Of a DNA stretch of 64,000 nt, positions 60,127-64,000 are shown piece after piece; within the stretch, counting starts at the first letter, position 1; each line of letters starts with the position of its first letter. Below the pieces are notes generated by a model. It was not told the DNA's origin. It saw only the letters and a program-made list of their open reading frames with translations, and ran no database searches. Source of the DNA: Pleurodeles waltl (taxonomy: Eukaryota; Chordata; Amphibia; Caudata; Salamandridae). The position numbers were made by a program, and so were the translations under genes. Location of the stretch: the NCBI RefSeq assembly GCF_031143425.1, contig NC_090447.1:130467106-130531105 (forward strand), in the 5' to 3' direction.

Positions 60127-61251
60127 ATGAATGGTACTTTGAAATCAAGAATGGCAAAAATGTGCGCAGCAACTAACATGAAGTGGCCAGATGCCTTGCC
60201 TCTAGTGCTGATGTCAATGAGAAATACCCCAGACAAGAAAACTGGACTATCCCCCCATGAAATCCTCATGGGTAGAGCTATGAGATTACCAGCAGTACCT
60301 GCAAATGCGCTAGTAAATATTACAGATGATATGGTGTTGGATTACTGCAAAGGTTTGGCTGATGTGATTCGCTCTTTCTCTCACCAGGTGGAAGCTAACA
60401 CATTGCCACCGATCGGCGAACCTCGCCACTCTCTACAAGCTGGTGACTGGGTAGTTTTCAAGAAGCACGTGAGAAAATCGTGTCTAGAACCACGTTGGAA
60501 AGGGCCATATCAAGTAATATTGACGACTACTACTGCTGTAAAGTGTGCTGGAGTTCCCAACTGGATACATGCCGGTCATACAAAAAGGGTAATGTGTCCT
60601 GTTGAAGAGGAACTTGAAGTTTCCGGCACAACAACTTCAGATAGAGAAGTCTCAGGGCCAGAGAACAGTCAAGAAGGAACTGAGACTACTGGAGAGCCCA
60701 CTAAGAACAGCCTTGTCCCTCAAACAGTCAATGAGTTCGAGAGAGGTGACAGAGTGCCTATCTCAGTAGAGGCGGCAGGAGAATTAAATCAAGAAGAAGT
60801 TCTCCCAAAAGTAGACAAGTACGGGTTAGAGCTTGAACCCGGCACAGAACCAGAAGAAGAAGAAGGAGGAGAAATAGTAGAGAGAAATCAGAATATGTCT
60901 GAGTCTCCTGAGCCAGCTGCAGGTCCATCAAGAGAAAACACCATATCACAAGAGGAGGGTGCTGCCCAGCGTCCTGAAAGGACACATCAAGAAAGGACGC
61001 ATAGAGGAGACAATTGGCCAGATAAACCACTCTTCAAGATAAGAGACGTATCAAATGACACAATATTAGAAGAAAACGATACATCTCAAGTGGAAGATCT
61101 AAGTGAAGGAGAACAACAGGGTGAATGAAGGCTTAAAAGAAAAAGAATCGCAAACAGAAGATATACAGGTCCTGAATGGGTGTATGCTACAACATCTGAA
61201 TGGCAACAAGAATTCCTAGCTTTCTGCTTTGATCGAGAAGTACCAGTCTAA
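60127..61251 (+). pseudogene. pol: Provirus 2 integrase C-terminus and acidic tail
   Basis: The integrase frame continues after the TAA. It has LSPHEILMGRAMRLP, AGDWVVFKKHVRK and WKGPYQV with WIHAGHTKRV, the gamma-like GPY/F domain. Then about 185 codons of Glu/Pro/Ser-rich sequence run to a TGA at 61126-61128. The conserved end module (KRKR, ANRRY, GPEW, EWQQ, FCFDREVP) follows in the same frame at 61129-61248, stop at 61249-61251. Confidence 0.82.
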
Positions 61252-61510
61252 TACTACGGTACTTGAACCAATCTGAGGAAAGCTTGGTTAAAATTTGAAA
61301 CTGGGAAAAGAAAAATTGAAAGAAAAGAGAGACTTTATAAATTACCTAAAGTGACACTGAAAACCGGATTTGACTATTGAGAAACTCGATTACGACAAGC
61401 TGCTAACCTGATTTGACAAAGGGGTCCTGGAGTGAGTGAAGAAGCTGTAAATACATGCAGAAAGCCAGAGAGTTGAACCATCCTCTAGTTGATTGTTGCT
61501 TTTCTATCTG

Positions 61511-61523
61511 ATTCTATACAGAC
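61511..61523 (+). promoter_or_regulatory. Probable env splice acceptor, provirus 2
   Basis: ATTCTATACAG ends at 61521, two bases before the env ATG at 61524. It matches the provirus 1 site in sequence and spacing. Confidence 0.6.
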
Positions 61524-63191
61524 ATGGCTAATAATAGAAGTAGTAGGAAGGGAAGTAAAGTGTGTGGTTGGCTAGGGCTTATAATAGATGTTGTGTGCGC
61601 ATTGATAATTGTGGGAGTGATTGTAGGAATGCCATGGATAGAGAAAGAAACCATTAATGCTACCTTAAAACCTGAAACTACCACACTAACACCATGGGAA
61701 AGATTTGAGCAGGATGCAAGACATATGCATGAGGGAACTAATTCAAAGGGGGAACTTTCTACTAATGTCTTCTATCGCTTGCTAAATGAATATGTGGAGA
61801 CTATGGATGCGAAAGACTGTTATGTGTGCACTAAGATTCCTTCATCTGTGCAGGAGGGAGTTACTTATCATAGCCTCCCTTTAACTTATGGGATTAGTTG
61901 TAGGTTGCTATTAACAAGATTCTATAATCAAGAGCATGTGCAATATTTTTATTCAAACTTGGATGTTGTGTTTTCTTTTGTGCCTGTGATTGAATTTTTA
62001 AACAAGTTGGCTAAGGAACATGATTTCAAATAGTTAGGGGATTTTTTGAGCCGACGCTTACATTTGGGACTGCCTACGCACTCCGCAATAATTTGACTTG
62101 CTTACTATCGCCTGTAGAGAAAAGCTTTTTAGATCACACAGATGATAGACGCAAAGCACTGAAAGAAAGATTAGAAAAAGGATTAGAGAAACGTACATAC
62201 GCGAATGATTATGCTTACACTGCAATCAAGACACAAGGCAAATTAGCTAGAGATGCATTACATGTAGGTAGGCTTTGTATATATAGGCCAAAATCCGAGC
62301 AGGACAATTTGTTTGTGGGAACGAGTGAATGCAGGCATGTGTTTTTGTTTCAGAGTAAATGGACCTTTATGCTAAATGGACAAGACCCAGCGATCCCTGG
62401 GATCTATTACATCTGTGGGTTAAATGCTTATTACCGTCTCCCTAAGGGATGGTATGGGACATGTTATTTGGGAATAGTATTCCCAAAGATTTACCAAATT
62501 GATGACTTAAAACAGATACCTAAGACGTCTGAATTACAACATCCCAGACAAAAACGAGAATCAGTGACGGCTGTCATTGGTGATATTTGGAGCTATAATC
62601 CCTTCAGTAGGGGTTATCTTGAACTCTATGAAGATTCAAAAGTTGTCCACTATAGTGGATAACATGTTGACACATTTTACAGGGGCTATACTCCTGATGG
62701 ATACTGAACTTGCTGCAGAAAGAGCTATGACTCTTCAAAATCGGCTTGCTTTAGACATTCTTTTAGCTAAGAGTGGAGGAGTCTACAAGATGCTCAATGA
62801 GCGTCATTGTTGTTCATTCATTCCAGATAACAGTAAAAAGATTAGAAGTATGCTTACTAACCTTACTAGAGATAGTACAGATTTGAAGGATTTGAAAGAA
62901 CTTGGCGTCTGGGAGAAATTTGGAAAGGGAGTTGCCAGAATTGGGAGCTGGTTTACCAACATTTGGAATGGGGTACTTGCAAATATTTTGATGGGTTTAT
63001 TAATTGTTCTAGTCTGTCTGTTAGGATTATGGGGGGCATGCAAAATTAATGACAAAATAAAAAGAAATTGGACTAAAAGAACCAGAAGGAACGAAGAAAG
63101 TGAAAGAGAGAAAATTTTCAATGAAATATGGGAAAGTTCACATAAAGGACAAGATGTTGAAATGCGTATTATGCGCAAGGTGAAAAATTAA
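61524..63191 (+). pseudogene. env: Provirus 2 env (two frameshifts)
   Basis: N-terminal basic residues and a ~22-residue hydrophobic signal/anchor (residues 14-36), then the surface subunit with CYVC. A short deletion near 62030 creates a stop (62031-62033), and the frame resumes at ~62093. The RQKR furin site is at 62546-62557. A second frameshift near 62580-62600 lies within the fusion-peptide region. The transmembrane subunit has QNRLALD, a CC pair with Tyr eight residues before it (where provirus 1 has Cys), a single membrane span (~62980-63045) and a Lys/Arg/Glu-rich tail of about 50 residues. Confidence 0.86.
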
Positions 63192-63222
63192 AAACATGAA
63201 AGGTCAAAGGGTGAAAGGTTGT

Positions 63223-63249
63223 GATGACGAGCGTCATCAGAGGTGGGAC
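63223..63249 (+). promoter_or_regulatory. Conserved hairpin and polypurine tract, provirus 2
   Basis: GATGAC-gagc-GTCATC (63223-63238) directly precedes AGAGGTGGGAC and the 3' LTR. The arms are identical to those of provirus 1. Confidence 0.75.
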
Positions 63250-64000
63250 TGAGAGAGCGTAGTTTAAATATTACATGTGATAAACGTGAAATGTTATATA
63301 AATGCCTAACAATGCTGCATAGAAAACAAAAATGAATAATAGTTGCTTAACGTGTATTCGAATCATGTCAATAGAACACAGAAATACCATTGTGTATGAA
63401 CTAATGTTAGTTATAAAAGTGATTGCTTGCATCATAATTACTCGAGCTTATATTGGCGTTTATAATATTGCATTTAAAACTCATAGGCCTTAAGTTAGCG
63501 TGAGCTGCAGATTTAGCTGCCTAGCTCTCATATTAAAGTATTTTTCTCTGTTTTTCCAGTGTGCTGACTCGCAAAGGGCCATGACCCAGCATTTGTTCTT
63601 TTCCTTTGTTTTATGTAGCTAACTTCATCTTGTTCCCATCTGCATGTTAGCTGCCTTAGTATAAGTTTTATACAAATTTGAAACAAAAGTATACCAAAGA
63701 ATGCACAGGACATTTAACCGTGGATAAAGAAGCTCATGACCCGAAAGACGTGCCAAAGGATGAAGTAACCCCCGATGTGCCACCTACGGAAAACGTCAAT
63801 TATGAAGACCAATCAAAGTGTTATAAATTATCGTGGGGTGACGATTTGGATTACCTAATGTATAATGTGATAGGTTGAAGATAATGGGGTATAGCGAATA
63901 TCCAATAGAATTTTGGGGGAAGGTATTGCGAAAAAGGGATAAAAACTCATGACATAGAAGGGTCGTTAGAACTAGGTAGGGAATGATATCGATTGCATCT
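63250..64000 (+). repeat. Provirus 2 3' LTR (partial)
   Basis: Matches 50733-51485 with about 18 substitutions and two single-base gaps by eye. Continues beyond the window. Confidence 0.9.
63660..63878 (+). other. Small LTR open frame, 3' LTR copy
   Basis: A stop-free stretch of about 70 codons with Asp/Lys/Pro/Glu-rich content and a Tyr/Asp-rich end (WGDDLDYLMY). It has no ATG near its start; GTG at 63720 aligns with ATG 51204 of the 5' LTR. No family recognised. Confidence 0.3.

Larger units (their letters stand above)
50733..64000 (+). mobile_element. Provirus 2: class-I-like endogenous retrovirus, 3' end cut by window
   Basis: Same family and gene order as provirus 1, in the same orientation about 31 kb away, but with a different LTR subfamily. 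It comprises the 5' LTR (50733-52320), primer site, one long gag frame, pro, MITE C, RT, RNase H-integrase, env, polypurine tract and the first 751 bp of the 3' LTR. Over that visible part the two LTRs differ at about 20 positions, so this copy seems younger than provirus 1. Lesions are a TGA in the zinc knuckle, a ~120-bp RT deletion, a TAA in integrase, a TGA in the Pol tail and two env frameshifts. Confidence 0.9.

Noticed and set aside
1..64000. CRISPR arrays, bacterial operons, rRNA, host protein-coding exons
   Set aside because: No regularly spaced short repeats with unique spacers, no operon structure, no rRNA-like sequence. All coding signals trace to mobile elements or remain unassigned.

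Overview
The window looks like intergenic, transposon-packed DNA from a very large vertebrate genome. A newt-type salamander such as Pleurodeles is the best guess. The guess rests on PIF/Harbinger transposons, GC-rich foldback elements with 'GGGGGTCATTCTGACC' ends, long-LTR endogenous retroviruses and several LINE remnants, all without one recognisable host gene. The species call is inference. No host exon, rRNA or CRISPR array was found. Nearly every coding signal is a decayed mobile-element gene.

Layout. 1-4963: AT-rich DNA, a decayed minus-strand coding remnant (1332-2241) and a 606-bp foldback MITE (2715-3320). 4964-19243: provirus 1, a complete class-I (gamma/epsilon-like) endogenous retrovirus with 1.6-kb LTRs, a CTAT target duplication, gag-pro-pol-env, many lesions and a MITE inside pol. 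19244-21663: nothing recognised. 21671-32175: a ~2.2-kb LTR-like repeat flanked by GTGGCAC and split by an 8.26-kb Harbinger transposon (22160-30423). That transposon carries a minus-strand DDE transposase with three visible coding exons and two plus-strand Myb/SANT-type genes; the second Myb gene lies inside the long first intron of the transposase. 32176-46068: old repeats, a degenerate L1-like ORF2 (36647-38640), minisatellites and a TA microsatellite. 46069-50526: the C-terminal end of a CR1/L2/Jockey-like LINE on the minus strand, split by a 3.8-kb piggyBac-type element at an exact TTAA. 50733-64000: provirus 2, a relative of provirus 1 with a different LTR subfamily and better preserved; its 3' LTR runs off the window. 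It also carries the foldback MITE (56775-57403), at a different site from the copy in provirus 1.

How the pieces relate. The three foldback MITEs have 3-bp target duplications (TTT, AAA, TTA) and termini resembling those of the autonomous Harbinger, so its transposase family is a plausible mobiliser. Two MITEs landed in proviruses and so post-date them. Comparing the proviruses separates private lesions from shared family traits. The shared traits are an initiator-Met-tRNA-like primer site, a long Gag that lacks Gly2, no visible gag/pol stop, an acidic Pol tail ending in a conserved basic/aromatic module, a hairpin just before the polypurine tract, and loss of the third RNase H aspartate.
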